A DNA stretch of 64,000 bases, taken from Aquisalimonas sp. GTDB lineage: Bacteria > Pseudomonadota > Gammaproteobacteria > Nitrococcales > Aquisalimonadaceae. A program made the position numbers and the translations under genes. Each line of letters opens with the position of its first letter. Positions within the stretch are counted from its first letter, which is position 1. The notes under the pieces are model-generated. The model was not told the DNA's origin and did not search any database. It saw only the letters and a list, made by a program, of their open reading frames with translations. The stretch is taken from the NCBI GenBank assembly GCA_007126095.1, contig SLBZ01000071.1:1-64000 (forward strand). Reading direction: 5' to 3'. Shown piece by piece: positions 35,834 through 45,577 of this stretch.

Positions 35834-35936
35834 GGTGGTACCTCCAATGATCCGTGTTTGTATTGCATTCAGTTTAATAAGATATTAGGGCTTTAATAAA
35901 AATAGTAAAAACAAATATTTGAAATATTTATTGAGA

Positions 35937-35952
35937 TACCTAAGGAGGGATA
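35937..35952. promoter_or_regulatory. Candidate NarL 7-2-7 binding site
   Basis: TACCTAA-GG-AGGGATA is two inverted heptamers separated by 2 nt, each matching the NarL heptamer TACYNMT at 6 of 7 positions. It lies in the AT-rich narX-narK1 interval, centred about 52 nt upstream of the centre of the Anr box. That geometry suits NarL acting together with Anr on narK1. The AT-rich stretch at 35870-35935 could bend or bind IHF, but I see no exact IHF consensus. Confidence 0.4.
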
Positions 35953-35989
35953 TATTCCGCTTCCCTTCCTCGTTGCCACCGATCCTGAG

Positions 35990-36003
35990 TTGATCCGGGT
36001 CAA
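35990..36003 (+). promoter_or_regulatory. Anr/FNR box upstream of narK1
   Basis: TTGATCCGGGTCAA matches TTGAT-N4-ATCAA with a single change (G for A), a variant frequent in Anr sites. It ends 66 nt before the narK1 ATG, leaving a leader of about 30 nt if the box is centred at -41.5. It should drive the whole narK1K2GHJI unit when oxygen is low. Confidence 0.8.
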
Positions 36004-36069
36004 GATTGCCCGGGTACGCCCTCACTAACGTCATCCCCAGAAAAACGCACTACCGATACAGGGGACGGC

Positions 36070-37356
36070 ATGGCAACGCATCGCTTCAAGCAGTATTCGG
36101 TTCTCACCATGAACACCTTCGCATTCACGATGATGTTCATGGTCTGGACCATGTTCGGCGAGATCGGGGTGCCGATTCAGGAGGAGCTCAACCTCACCAA
36201 TACCCAGTTTGGCATCCTGACCTCGCTGCCCATTCTCACCGGGTCGTTGGTCCGATTGCCACTGGGCGCGTGGACGGACAAGTACGGCGGTCGTCCGGTG
36301 TTCTTCATCCTGATGCTCTGCGTACTGCCCGCCGTGTGGCTCGTGCAGTTCGCCACGGAATACTGGCAGATGCTGGTCATCGGTGCCTTCGTCGGCCTGG
36401 CCGGTGGTTCGTTCTCTGTGGGCATCGCCTACACCGCCAAGTGGTTCGAGCGCGGTCAGCAGGGTCTGGCCATGGGCATCTTCGGCGCCGGTAACGCCGG
36501 CGCTGCAGTGACCAAGTACATCGCGCCCACCATCATCGTGGTGCTGAGCTGGCAGGCAGTTGCCAATATCTACGCGGCGATCGTGGCGATTACCGCACTG
36601 CTGTTCTGGTTCTTCACCTTCACCGAGCCGCAGCTCAAGGACCCGAACAAGAAAGCGCCGACGCTGCGCGAGCAGGTCAAGGTCCTCAACGACCCCAAGG
36701 TCTGGAAGTACTGCCAGTACTACTCGGTGGTTTTCGGCGGCTACGTGGGTGTGTCCCTCTATCTCACCCGCTATTACATGCTGGAGTACGGCGTGGGCAT
36801 TCAGCTCGCCGCGCTCATTGCCACCATCTTCGTGCTGCCCTCGGGCGTGATCCGCGCTTTCGGCGGTTACCTCTCGGACAAGTTCGGCGCGCACACGGTC
36901 ACCTGGGTGTGCATGTGGGCGAGCCTGATCAGCTTCTTCTTCATGTCCTATCCGCCCACGGAGTACACCATCCAGCAGATGGGCGGCGAGACCCTGAGCT
37001 TCACCCTGGCCATGCCGGTGTGGCTGTTCACCACGCTGCTGTTCATCGTCGGCATCGCCTGGGGGATCGGCAAGGCCTCGGTGTTCAAGTACCTCTCCGA
37101 TGAATACGACCACAACCTCGGGCTGGTGTCCGGGATGGTCGGCCTGTTCGGCGGCCTTGGCGGCTTCCTGCTGCCGCCCATGTTCGGTGCGCTGATCGAC
37201 TTCACCGGCGTGACCACCAGCATCTGGATGCTCTGCTTCGGCTTCACCCTGGTCTCGGTGATCTGGATGTGGTGGACCGAACGGCGCCAGCCGGTGCTCA
37301 CCCGCGATCGCTACCACCAGCCCTCGGTGCGTGACGAGGCCGCGGCGGACACCTGA
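36070..37356 (+). CDS. narK1: Nitrate/nitrite transporter NarK1 (MFS, H+/nitrate type)
   Basis: 428 residues, 12 helices. Nitrate-porter signatures are VGLAGGSFSVGIAYTAKWFE and GIFGAGNAGAAVTKYIAP in TM5, and LVSGMVGLFGGLGGFLLPPM in TM11, plus a conserved Arg in each repeat (TGSLVRLPLGAWTDKYGG; LPSGVIRAFGGYLSD). NarK1-type proteins take nitrate up with protons and start nitrate respiration. It is first in the narK1-narK2-narGHJI operon, 34 nt before narK2, like the arrangement in Pseudomonas. Confidence 0.95.
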   Translation: MATHRFKQYSVLTMNTFAFTMMFMVWTMFGEIGVPIQEELNLTNTQFGILTSLPILTGSLVRLPLGAWTDKYGGRPVFFILMLCVLPAVWLVQFATEYWQMLVIGAFVGLAGGSFSVGIAYTAKWFERGQQGLAMGIFGAGNAGAAVTKYIAPTIIVVLSWQAVANIYAAIVAITALLFWFFTFTEPQLKDPNKKAPTLREQVKVLNDPKVWKYCQYYSVVFGGYVGVSLYLTRYYMLEYGVGIQLAALIATIFVLPSGVIRAFGGYLSDKFGAHTVTWVCMWASLISFFFMSYPPTEYTIQQMGGETLSFTLAMPVWLFTTLLFIVGIAWGIGKASVFKYLSDEYDHNLGLVSGMVGLFGGLGGFLLPPMFGALIDFTGVTTSIWMLCFGFTLVSVIWMWWTERRQPVLTRDRYHQPSVRDEAAADT

Positions 37357-37390
37357 CACGATCATCACCCTTGACGAGGTAAACGCGACA

Positions 37391-38797
37391 ATGAGCGCAA
37401 CCAACGCAACATCGCAGCCACTGGATCAGCGCGTGATCCACGGCTGGAACCCGGAGGACGCGGAGCAGTGGGAGCGGGAGGGCAAGCGCATTGCCAACCG
37501 CAACCTGTGGATCTCCATTCCCTGCCTGCTGCTGGCCTTCGCCGTGTGGATGGTCTGGAGCGTGGTGGTGGTGAATCTGCCGCGCGTGGGTTTCGACTAC
37601 ACCACCCAGCAGTTGTTCTGGCTGTCCTCGCTGCCGGGGCTGTCCGGCGCGACGCTGCGGATCTTCTACTCCTTCATGGTGCCGATCTTCGGCGGCAGGC
37701 GCTGGACGGCCATCAGCACCGCCTCTCTGCTGATCCCGGCCCTGGGCATCGGCTTTGCCGCCCAGAACCCTGATACCCCGTTCTGGATCATGGCGCTGCT
37801 GGCCATCCTCTGCGGCTTCGGCGGCGGCAACTTCGCCTCCAGCATGTCCAACATCGCCTTCTTCTATCCCAAGGCGGAGAAGGGCACTGCGCTGGGCCTG
37901 AATGCGGGCCTGGGTAACTTGGGCGTGAGCACCGTGCAGTTCGTGGTGCCGCTGGTGATCACCATGGGCGTGTTCGGCTTTCTGGGCGGTCAGCCGCTCA
38001 CCACGGAGGACGGTGAACAGCTCTGGCTGCAGAACGCCGGCTTCGTCTGGGTACCGTTCCTGGTCATCGCCACCGTCGCCGCCTGGTTCGGGATGAACGA
38101 CCTGGCCAATGCCCAGGCCTCGTTCAAGGAGCAGTCGGTGATCTTCCAGCGCAAGCACAACTGGGTCATGTGCTGGCTGTATCTGGGCACCTTTGGCTCG
38201 TTCATCGGCTACTCGGCCGGTTTTCCCATGCTCATCAACAGCCAGTTCGAGGGCGTGGACGGCACCCAGTTCGCCTTTCTCGGCCCGTTGGTGGGCGCAC
38301 TGATCCGGCCCCTGGGTGGCTGGCTGTCCGACAAGCTCGGCGGAGCCATCGTCACCTTCTGGAACTTCATCATCATGGCGTTCGCCGTGTTCGGGGTGAT
38401 CTGGTTCCTGCCCGCGGGGGTCGGCGACGGCAGCTTCTGGGGCTTTTTCGCCATGTTCATGCTGCTGTTCCTGACCACCGGCATCGGCAACGGCTCAACC
38501 TTCCGGATGATCCCGGTGATATTCATGACGGAGCACCAGCGCGCTGCCGCCGGCAAGGGTGAGGCCGCCGAGCAGCAGGCCGTCATCGACGCCAACAAGG
38601 AAGGTGCGGCGGTGCTTGGCTTCAGCTCGGCGCTTGCCGCCTACGGCGCCTTCTTCATTCCCCAGAGCTACGGCGTGTCCATCGCCCTGACGGGCGGTGT
38701 TCAGGGCGCGCTCTGGGCGTTCATCGTTTTCTACGTCACCTGCATTGCCATTACCTGGTGGTACTACGCCCGCCCGAATGCAGAAGTGCCCTGCTAA
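37391..38797 (+). CDS. narK2: Nitrate/nitrite antiporter NarK2
   Basis: 468 residues with 12 helices and an N-terminal cytoplasmic tail ending NPEDAEQWEREGKRIANRNL. Nitrate signatures are ILCGFGGGNFASSMSNIAFF and LGLNAGLGNLGVSTVQFVVP. The long tail and the loop after TM10 (AAAGKGEAAEQQAVIDANKE) mark the NarK2 group, thought to exchange external nitrate for cytoplasmic nitrite. It sits between narK1 and narG, with narG beginning 17 nt downstream. Confidence 0.94.
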   Translation: MSATNATSQPLDQRVIHGWNPEDAEQWEREGKRIANRNLWISIPCLLLAFAVWMVWSVVVVNLPRVGFDYTTQQLFWLSSLPGLSGATLRIFYSFMVPIFGGRRWTAISTASLLIPALGIGFAAQNPDTPFWIMALLAILCGFGGGNFASSMSNIAFFYPKAEKGTALGLNAGLGNLGVSTVQFVVPLVITMGVFGFLGGQPLTTEDGEQLWLQNAGFVWVPFLVIATVAAWFGMNDLANAQASFKEQSVIFQRKHNWVMCWLYLGTFGSFIGYSAGFPMLINSQFEGVDGTQFAFLGPLVGALIRPLGGWLSDKLGGAIVTFWNFIIMAFAVFGVIWFLPAGVGDGSFWGFFAMFMLLFLTTGIGNGSTFRMIPVIFMTEHQRAAAGKGEAAEQQAVIDANKEGAAVLGFSSALAAYGAFFIPQSYGVSIALTGGVQGALWAFIVFYVTCIAITWWYYARPNAEVPC

Positions 38798-38814
38798 ATC
38801 GCGAGGAGATCGCC

Positions 38815-41800
38815 ATGAGTTTCTTTCTCGACAGACTGACCTTCTTCCAGCGCACCAAGGAAGAATTCTCGGATGGCCACGGCGTGGTCACCGACGAGCC
38901 TCGCCGCTGGGAGGACGCTTACCGCAGCCGCTGGCAGCACGACAAGATCGTGCGCTCCACGCACGGTGTGAACTGCACCGGCTCCTGCAGCTGGAAGATC
39001 TACGTGAAGAACGGTCTCGTTACCTGGGAGACCCAGCAGACGGACTACCCGCGCACGCGGCCGGATCTACCCAACCATGAGCCCCGCGGGTGCGCTCGTG
39101 GTGCCAGCTACTCCTGGTACATCTACAGTGCCAACCGGCTCAAGCACCCGATGGTGCGCGGCCATCTGCTGCGGCTGTGGCGCGAGGCGCGGCAGCAGCA
39201 CGACGACCCGGTGGACGCCTGGGCCTCCATCGTCGAGGACCCGGCCAAGGCGCAGCAGTACAAGAGCCGGCGCGGCAAGGGTGGCCTGGTGCGCAGCGAC
39301 TGGGAGGAGGTCAACGAGCTGGTGGCGTCTGCCAACGTCTACACCATCAAGCATTATGGCCCGGACCGGGTGATCGGCTTCTCGCCCATCCCCGCAATGT
39401 CCATGGTCAGCTACGCGGCAGGGTCGCGCTACATGTCGCTGCTCGGCGGCGTGTGCATGAGCTTCTACGACTGGTACTGCGACCTGCCGCCCAGCTCGCC
39501 GCAGACCTGGGGTGAGCAGACCGACGTGCCGGAATCGGCGGACTGGTACAACTCCGGCTTCATCATGATGTGGGGCTCCAACGTACCGCAGACGCGTACG
39601 CCCGACGCCCACTTCATGACGGAAGTCCGCTACAAGGGCACCGAGATCGTCACGGTGACGCCGGACTACTCCGAGGCGTCCAAGTTCGCCGACATGTGGC
39701 TGAACCCGAAGCAGGGCACCGACTCTGCGCTGGGGATGGCGCTCGGGCACGTGATGCTGAAAGAGTTCCACGTGGACAACCCCAGCCCGTACTTCCAGGA
39801 CTACGCCCGCAAGTACACGGACTTCCCCTGCCTGGTGCGGCTGGACAAGACCGACAAGGGCTATCAGGCCGGCCGCTTCCTGCGCGCCTCGGACTTCGAC
39901 AAGGGGCTCGCTCAGAAGAACAATTCCGAGTGGAAGACCGTCGCCTGGGACGAGACCAGCGACAGCGTCGTGGTGCCTCAGGGCTCAATCGGCTTCCGCT
40001 GGGGCGAGGACGGCCAGTGGAACCTGGAAGAGAAGCGCGCCGACGGCAAGGATACCAAGCTGCGCCTCAGCCACCTGGACGTGAAGGACGAGGTGGCCGA
40101 GGTGGGCTTCCCGTACTTCGGCGGCCTGGAGCACGAGCTCGGGCGGTTCACGCCCAACCCGCAGGATGACGTGATCTACCGCAAGGTGCCGGTGCGCAAG
40201 ATCACTCTCGCCGACGGCGAAGAGGCGCTGGTGGCCTCGGTGTTCGACCTGATCACCGCCCACTACGGTGTGGATCGTGGCCTGGACTGCCCGAACACGG
40301 CCAAGAGCTACGACGAAAACCTGCCCTACACGCCGGCCTGGCAGGAGATGATCACCGGCGTCTCGCGCGACAAGGTGATCAAGGTCGCACGCCGGTTTGC
40401 GGACAACGCCAACAAGACCGAAGGCAAGTCCATGGTCATCCTCGGCGCCGGCCTGAACCACTGGTACCACATGGACATGTCGTACCGGGCCATCATCAAC
40501 ATGCTGGTGTTCTGCGGCTGCGTCGGCCAGAGCGGGGGCGGCTGGTCGCACTACGTGGGCCAGGAGAAGCTGCGCCCGCAGACCGGCTGGCAGCCGCTCG
40601 CCTTCGCCCTGGACTGGGCGCGGCCGCCGCGGCACATGAACTCCACCTCCTTTTTCTACGCGCACACCGACCAGTGGCGCTACGAGAAGCTGCAGGTGGC
40701 GGACATGCTCTCGCCGCTGGCCGACAAGTCGCAGTGGCAGGGCAGCATGATCGACTTCAACGTCCGCTCCGAGCGCATGGGGTGGCTGCCGTCCGCGCCA
40801 CAGCTTGGTGCCAACCCCCTGCAGGTGGCGAAAGCTGCCGCCGCGGCCGGCAAGGACCCGAAGGACTACGTGGTGGAGCAGCTCAAGAGCGGTGAGCTGA
40901 GCATGGCGTGCCAGGATCCGGACGATCCGCAGAACTTCCCGCGCAACATGTTCATCTGGCGCTCCAACCTGCTGGGCTCCAGCGGCAAGGGCCACGAGTA
41001 CTTTCTCAAGCACCTGCTGGGCACCGACCACGGCGTGCAGGGCAAGGACCTGGGTGAAGAGGGCGCGGACAAGCCCATGGAAGTGACCTGGCGCGACGAG
41101 GCCCCGCGCGGCAAGCTCGACCTGCTCACCACGCTGGACTTCCGCATGTCCACCACGTGCCTGTACTCGGACGTGGTGTTGCCCACGGCCACCTGGTACG
41201 AGAAGAACGACCTCAACACCTCGGACATGCACCCGTTCATCCACCCGCTGTGCGAGGCGGTGAACCCGTGCTGGGAGTCCCGCTCCGACTGGGACATCTA
41301 CAAGGGGCTGGCCCGCGCCTTCTCACAGGTGGTGCAGGGGCATCTCGGCAAGGAGACGGACATCGTCACCCTGCCGCTGCTGCACGACAGCCCGGCCGAG
41401 CTGGGCCAGGCCTTCGACGTGCAGGACTGGCACAAGGGCGAGTGCGATCCGGTGCCGGGCAAGACCATGCCGCAACTGGTGCCGGTGGAGCGCGACTATC
41501 CCAACGTCTTCGCCCGGTTCACGGCGCTGGGGCCCCTCATGACCAACGTCGGCAACGGCGGCAAGGGCATCGCCTGGAACACCGAGCACGAGGTGGAGTT
41601 CCTGGGCAAGCTCAACGGTATCCATCTCAAGGAGGGAGCCACCAACAAGGGCATGCCGAAGATCGATTCGGCCATCGACGCCGCCGAGATCATTCTCAGC
41701 CTCGCGCCCGAGACCAACGGTGAAGTTGCGGTCAAGGCCTGGGAAGCGCTCTCCAAGCAGACCGGGCGGGATCACACCCACCTGGCGCTGAACAAGGAAG

Positions 41801-42573
41801 AGGAGAAGATCCGCTTCCGTGATCTGGTGGCCCAGCCGCGCAAGATCATCTCGTCGCCGACCTGGTCCGGGCTGGAGTCGGAGCATGTGTCCTACAACGC
41901 CGGCTACACCAACGTCCACGAGCTGATCCCGTGGCGCACGCTCACCGGGCGACAGCAGCTCTATCAGGATCACCCCTGGATGCGGGCGTTCGGCGAAGGG
42001 TTCGTGAGCTACAAGCCGCCGGTGAACATGCGCACCACCCAGACCATCCAGGGCGTGCGAGGCAACGGCAACGAGGAGATCGCGCTGAACTGGATTACCC
42101 CGCACCAGAAGTGGGGCATTCACAGCACCTACAGCGAGAACCTGCTGATGCTCACGCTCTCCCGTGGCGGGCCGTGTGTATGGATGAGCGAAGTGGACGC
42201 CAAGAAGGTCGGCATCGTCGACAACGACTGGATCGAGTGCTTCAACAGCAACGGCGCCCTGGTGGCCCGATCCGTGGTCAGCCAGCGCGTTCCCGAGGGC
42301 ATGGTGATGATGTACCACGCCCAGGAGAAGCTGGTGAACACCCCCGGATCGGAGATCACCGGCGAGCGGGGCGGCATCCACAACTCCGTGACCCGCGCGG
42401 TGCTCAAGCCCACGCACATGATCGGCGGCTACGCCCAGCTCAGCTACGGCTTCAACTACTACGGCACTGTCGGCTCCAACCGCGATGAATTCGTGGTGGT
42501 GCGCAAGATGGATCGGGTCGAGTGGCTCGACGGTGACGACCAGAGCATTTACGAGGCGGAGGAACAGGCATGA
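38815..42573 (+). CDS. narG: Respiratory nitrate reductase alpha subunit NarG
   Basis: 1252 residues, the full family length. The FS0 iron-sulfur cluster ligands are H50, C54, C58 (STHGVNCTGSCSWKIYVKNG) and C93 (RGCARGASYSWY). The molybdenum ligand Asp is D223 (WYCDLPPSSPQTWGEQTD), one off the E. coli numbering. GAGGAGAT precedes the ATG at 38815. NarG reduces nitrate to nitrite with Mo-bisMGD on the cytoplasmic face of the membrane, receiving electrons from NarH. The narH ATG overlaps its TGA by 4 nt. Confidence 0.98.
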   Translation: MSFFLDRLTFFQRTKEEFSDGHGVVTDEPRRWEDAYRSRWQHDKIVRSTHGVNCTGSCSWKIYVKNGLVTWETQQTDYPRTRPDLPNHEPRGCARGASYSWYIYSANRLKHPMVRGHLLRLWREARQQHDDPVDAWASIVEDPAKAQQYKSRRGKGGLVRSDWEEVNELVASANVYTIKHYGPDRVIGFSPIPAMSMVSYAAGSRYMSLLGGVCMSFYDWYCDLPPSSPQTWGEQTDVPESADWYNSGFIMMWGSNVPQTRTPDAHFMTEVRYKGTEIVTVTPDYSEASKFADMWLNPKQGTDSALGMALGHVMLKEFHVDNPSPYFQDYARKYTDFPCLVRLDKTDKGYQAGRFLRASDFDKGLAQKNNSEWKTVAWDETSDSVVVPQGSIGFRWGEDGQWNLEEKRADGKDTKLRLSHLDVKDEVAEVGFPYFGGLEHELGRFTPNPQDDVIYRKVPVRKITLADGEEALVASVFDLITAHYGVDRGLDCPNTAKSYDENLPYTPAWQEMITGVSRDKVIKVARRFADNANKTEGKSMVILGAGLNHWYHMDMSYRAIINMLVFCGCVGQSGGGWSHYVGQEKLRPQTGWQPLAFALDWARPPRHMNSTSFFYAHTDQWRYEKLQVADMLSPLADKSQWQGSMIDFNVRSERMGWLPSAPQLGANPLQVAKAAAAAGKDPKDYVVEQLKSGELSMACQDPDDPQNFPRNMFIWRSNLLGSSGKGHEYFLKHLLGTDHGVQGKDLGEEGADKPMEVTWRDEAPRGKLDLLTTLDFRMSTTCLYSDVVLPTATWYEKNDLNTSDMHPFIHPLCEAVNPCWESRSDWDIYKGLARAFSQVVQGHLGKETDIVTLPLLHDSPAELGQAFDVQDWHKGECDPVPGKTMPQLVPVERDYPNVFARFTALGPLMTNVGNGGKGIAWNTEHEVEFLGKLNGIHLKEGATNKGMPKIDSAIDAAEIILSLAPETNGEVAVKAWEALSKQTGRDHTHLALNKEEEKIRFRDLVAQPRKIISSPTWSGLESEHVSYNAGYTNVHELIPWRTLTGRQQLYQDHPWMRAFGEGFVSYKPPVNMRTTQTIQGVRGNGNEEIALNWITPHQKWGIHSTYSENLLMLTLSRGGPCVWMSEVDAKKVGIVDNDWIECFNSNGALVARSVVSQRVPEGMVMMYHAQEKLVNTPGSEITGERGGIHNSVTRAVLKPTHMIGGYAQLSYGFNYYGTVGSNRDEFVVVRKMDRVEWLDGDDQSIYEAEEQA

Positions 42574-44141
42574 AGGTCCGCGCGCAGATTGGAAAAGTCC
42601 TTAACCTGGACAAGTGCATCGGGTGCCATACCTGCTCGGTGACGTGCAAGAACGTCTGGACGTCTCGTGAAGGGATGGAGTACGCCTGGTTCAACAACGT
42701 CGAAACCAAGCCCGGTGTCGGCTATCCGAAAGACTGGGAAAACCAGGAGCGGTGGAACGGCGGTTGGTCGGTGAAGAGCGGCAAGCTCCAGCCCAAGGCC
42801 GGCAGCAAGTGGCGGATCCTGGCGAACATCTTCGCCAACCCGGATCTCCCAAGCATCGACGACTACTACGAGCCGTTCAACTACGACTACCAGCGGCTGC
42901 ACAACGCCCCCGACTCCAAGCACCAGCCGGTGGCCAAGCCGTTCTCGGCGCTAACCGGCCAGCCCATGGACAAGATCGAGTGGGGCCCGAACTGGGAGGA
43001 GATCCTGGGCGGGGAGTTCGAGAAACGCTCCCAGGACTACAACTTCCAGAACATCCAGAAGGAGATCTACGGGCAGTTCGAGAACACCTTCATGATGTAT
43101 CTGCCCCGGCTGTGCGAGCACTGCCTGAACCCCACCTGCGTGGCCTCGTGCCCCTCGGGCGCGATCTACAAGCGTGAGGAGGACGGCATCGTCCTGATCG
43201 ACCAGGACAAGTGCCGCGGCTGGCGCATGTGCATCTCCGGGTGCCCGTACAAGAAGATCTACTACAACTGGCAGAGTGGCAAATCGGAGAAGTGCACCTT
43301 CTGCTTCCCGCGTATCGAAGTGGGCGAGCCCACCGTGTGCTCCGAGACCTGCGTGGGCCGCATCCGCTACCTCGGCGTGATCCTCTACGATGCCGACCGC
43401 ATCCAGGAGGCCGCCTCGGCGCCCTCCGAGCAGGATCTCTACGAGCAGCAGATGCGCGTCTTCCTCGATCCGCACGATCCCGAGGTGATCGCCGCGGCGA
43501 AGAAGGAAGGCATTCCGCAGCAGTGGCTGGAGGCCGCCCAGCGATCGCCGGTGTACAAGATGGCCATGGACTGGAAGGTGGCCTTCCCGCTGCACCCGGA
43601 GTACCGGACGCTGCCCATGGTGTGGTACGTGCCGCCGCTGTCGCCGATCCAGTCGGCGGCCGACGCCGGCAACATCGACAGCGAAGGGCTGATCCCGGAT
43701 GTGGCCTCCCTGCGCATCCCGGTGAAGTACCTGGCCAACATGCTCACCGCCGGTGACGAGCGGCCGGTCATCAAGGCACTGGAGCGGATGCTTGCCATGC
43801 GCAAGTTCAAGCGCAGCCAGACCGTCGAGGGCAAGCCGGATCACGCGGTGCTGGAGCAGGTGGGGCTGTCCGAGGAGATGGTGGAGGACATGTACCAGAT
43901 CATGGCCATCGCCAACTACGAGGACCGCTTCGACATTCCCACGGCCAGCAAGGAGTTCTCGGCCGAGGATCCCTACGGCGAGCGGGCCGGCTGTGGCTTC
44001 AGCTTTGGTGATGGCTGCAACGTCTCCAGCAACGGCTCCACCAAGACCGACATCTTCGGTGGTCGGCGGGCCAGCCAGCGCGCGTTCCCGGCGCGGGTCG
44101 AGTTCAAGACCCGCGAGAAGGAGAAGGAGGGTTCGTCATGA
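42570..44141 (+). CDS. narH: Respiratory nitrate reductase beta subunit NarH
   Basis: 523 residues with four ferredoxin-like cysteine groups: C16-C26 (CIGCHTCSVTC), LCEHCLNPTCVASCP, DKCRGWRMCISGCP and CTFC...CSETC. In the third group a Trp replaces one Cys (RGWRMC), as in all NarH, giving one [3Fe-4S] and three [4Fe-4S] clusters. It carries electrons from NarI heme to NarG. Overlaps narG and narJ by 4 nt each. Confidence 0.98.
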   Translation: MKVRAQIGKVLNLDKCIGCHTCSVTCKNVWTSREGMEYAWFNNVETKPGVGYPKDWENQERWNGGWSVKSGKLQPKAGSKWRILANIFANPDLPSIDDYYEPFNYDYQRLHNAPDSKHQPVAKPFSALTGQPMDKIEWGPNWEEILGGEFEKRSQDYNFQNIQKEIYGQFENTFMMYLPRLCEHCLNPTCVASCPSGAIYKREEDGIVLIDQDKCRGWRMCISGCPYKKIYYNWQSGKSEKCTFCFPRIEVGEPTVCSETCVGRIRYLGVILYDADRIQEAASAPSEQDLYEQQMRVFLDPHDPEVIAAAKKEGIPQQWLEAAQRSPVYKMAMDWKVAFPLHPEYRTLPMVWYVPPLSPIQSAADAGNIDSEGLIPDVASLRIPVKYLANMLTAGDERPVIKALERMLAMRKFKRSQTVEGKPDHAVLEQVGLSEEMVEDMYQIMAIANYEDRFDIPTASKEFSAEDPYGERAGCGFSFGDGCNVSSNGSTKTDIFGGRRASQRAFPARVEFKTREKEKEGSS

Positions 44142-44833
44142 TGATCCTCAAGGCGATCGCCGTGCTCATGGACTACCCCGGCGAAGAGCTGCAGCAGCAC
44201 GGCCACGAGCTGGCGACCGTGATCCAGGAGGCACCGGGGCTCGACGCGGACACGCGTCGGGGCCTGGTGGGCCTGGTCGAGCGGCTGCGCACCCATGACC
44301 TGCTGGACGTCCAGGCCGAGTACGTGGGCCTCTTCGACCGCAGCCGTTCGCTCTCCCTGCATCTCTTCGAGCATGTCCACGGCGAGTCCCGGGACCGCGG
44401 GCAGGCCATGGTGAATCTGCTCAACATCTACCGGGAGCACGGCCTGGAGGTCAGTGCCAACGAGCTGCCGGACTACGTGCCCCTGTTCCTGGAGTTCTGC
44501 TCGCGTCTGTCGGAGGAAGAGGTCCAGGGCTGGCTGGAGGAGATGGGGCATCTGCTCCAGCTCCTCCAAGGACGGCTCGAAGAGCGCGACAGCGACTACC
44601 AGTGGCTGTTCAAGGCCCTGCTGGAGCTTGGCGGAATGGAGACGGCCGGGGAGCAACTCCAGCGGCAACTCCGCGAGGAGGAGCGCGACGACACCCCCGA
44701 GGCCCTGGACGAAGTCTGGGCCGAGGAGCCGGTGACGTTTGGGCCCACCAGCGGCGGCTGCGGCGGGGCGAAAACCAACCAGGGCCAGGCCGTGCCTGTG
44801 GACTGGTCGGCACTCAAGCGCAACACCGCCTGA
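44138..44833 (+). CDS. narJ: Nitrate reductase assembly chaperone NarJ
   Basis: 231 residues, all-helical TorD/NarJ fold with the signature YVGLFDRSRSLSLHLFEHVH followed by GESRDRGQAMVNLLNIY and NELPDYVPLFLEFCSRL. NarJ is not part of the mature enzyme; it holds NarG until the molybdenum cofactor and the FS0 cluster are inserted. Start ATG overlaps the narH stop. The C-terminal tail has a Gly/Cys patch (TSGGCGGAKTNQ) that varies among homologues. Confidence 0.96.
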   Translation: MMILKAIAVLMDYPGEELQQHGHELATVIQEAPGLDADTRRGLVGLVERLRTHDLLDVQAEYVGLFDRSRSLSLHLFEHVHGESRDRGQAMVNLLNIYREHGLEVSANELPDYVPLFLEFCSRLSEEEVQGWLEEMGHLLQLLQGRLEERDSDYQWLFKALLELGGMETAGEQLQRQLREEERDDTPEALDEVWAEEPVTFGPTSGGCGGAKTNQGQAVPVDWSALKRNTA

Positions 44834-44859
44834 GACAGAGGGTTTAGGAGACACGAGCC

Positions 44860-45549
44860 ATGTACGAATATTTCCATGATCTTGCCTTTGCGGTGTTCCC
44901 CTACATCGCCGGGACGGTGTTCCTGGTGGGTAGCCTGATCCGTTTCGAGAAAAGCCAGTACACCTGGAAGAGCAACACCACGCAGCTCATGTCCGGCGGG
45001 CAGCGCTTCCGGTGGGGCATCAACCTGTTCCACATCGGCATCATCGCCCTGTTCTTCGGCCACCTGTTCGGATTGCTGACGCCGACGGCGGTGTACACGT
45101 CACTGGGGCTCACGGCGGGAGCGAAGCAGCTTCTGGCCATTGTTGCCGGCGGCATCTTCGGTGCCATCACTCTGGTGGGCGTGGTGATTCTGCTGCACCG
45201 TCGCATGACGGATCCGCGGGTGCGCAAGACCAGCTATCCGATGGATTCCTTCATTCTCATCCTGCTGGCGGCGCAGCTGCTCACCGGCCTGCTGACCATT
45301 CCGGTGTCCACGGGCCACCTGGACGGTGAAGTGATGCAGCAGATCTCCGCCTGGGCTCAGGGTCTGGTGACGTTCCAGACCGGTGCGGCGGCCACCATCT
45401 ACGACATTCACTGGATCTACAAGCTGCACATGTTCCTGGGGATGCTCATGTTCCTGGTGTTCCCGTTCACCCGTCTGGTGCACATCTGGAGCGTGCCTTA
45501 CGGCTACATCTGGCGTGCCTGGCAGGTGGTGCGCGCCCGGGCGGTGTAA
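44860..45549 (+). CDS. narI: Respiratory nitrate reductase gamma subunit NarI (cytochrome b)
   Basis: 229 residues, five helices. Heme-coordinating histidines are in NLFHIGIIALFFGHLFG (two His in TM2) and in DIHWIYKLHMFLGMLMFLVF (two His in TM5). NarI oxidises quinol at the periplasmic side and passes electrons through two b hemes to NarH. It lies 26 nt after narJ with a TAGGAG site. Downstream of it comes a cluster of palindromic repeats before the next gene. Confidence 0.97.
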   Translation: MYEYFHDLAFAVFPYIAGTVFLVGSLIRFEKSQYTWKSNTTQLMSGGQRFRWGINLFHIGIIALFFGHLFGLLTPTAVYTSLGLTAGAKQLLAIVAGGIFGAITLVGVVILLHRRMTDPRVRKTSYPMDSFILILLAAQLLTGLLTIPVSTGHLDGEVMQQISAWAQGLVTFQTGAAATIYDIHWIYKLHMFLGMLMFLVFPFTRLVHIWSVPYGYIWRAWQVVRARAV

Positions 45550-45577
45550 TCGGGGCGGGGGCGGCGAAGGGTGGATC

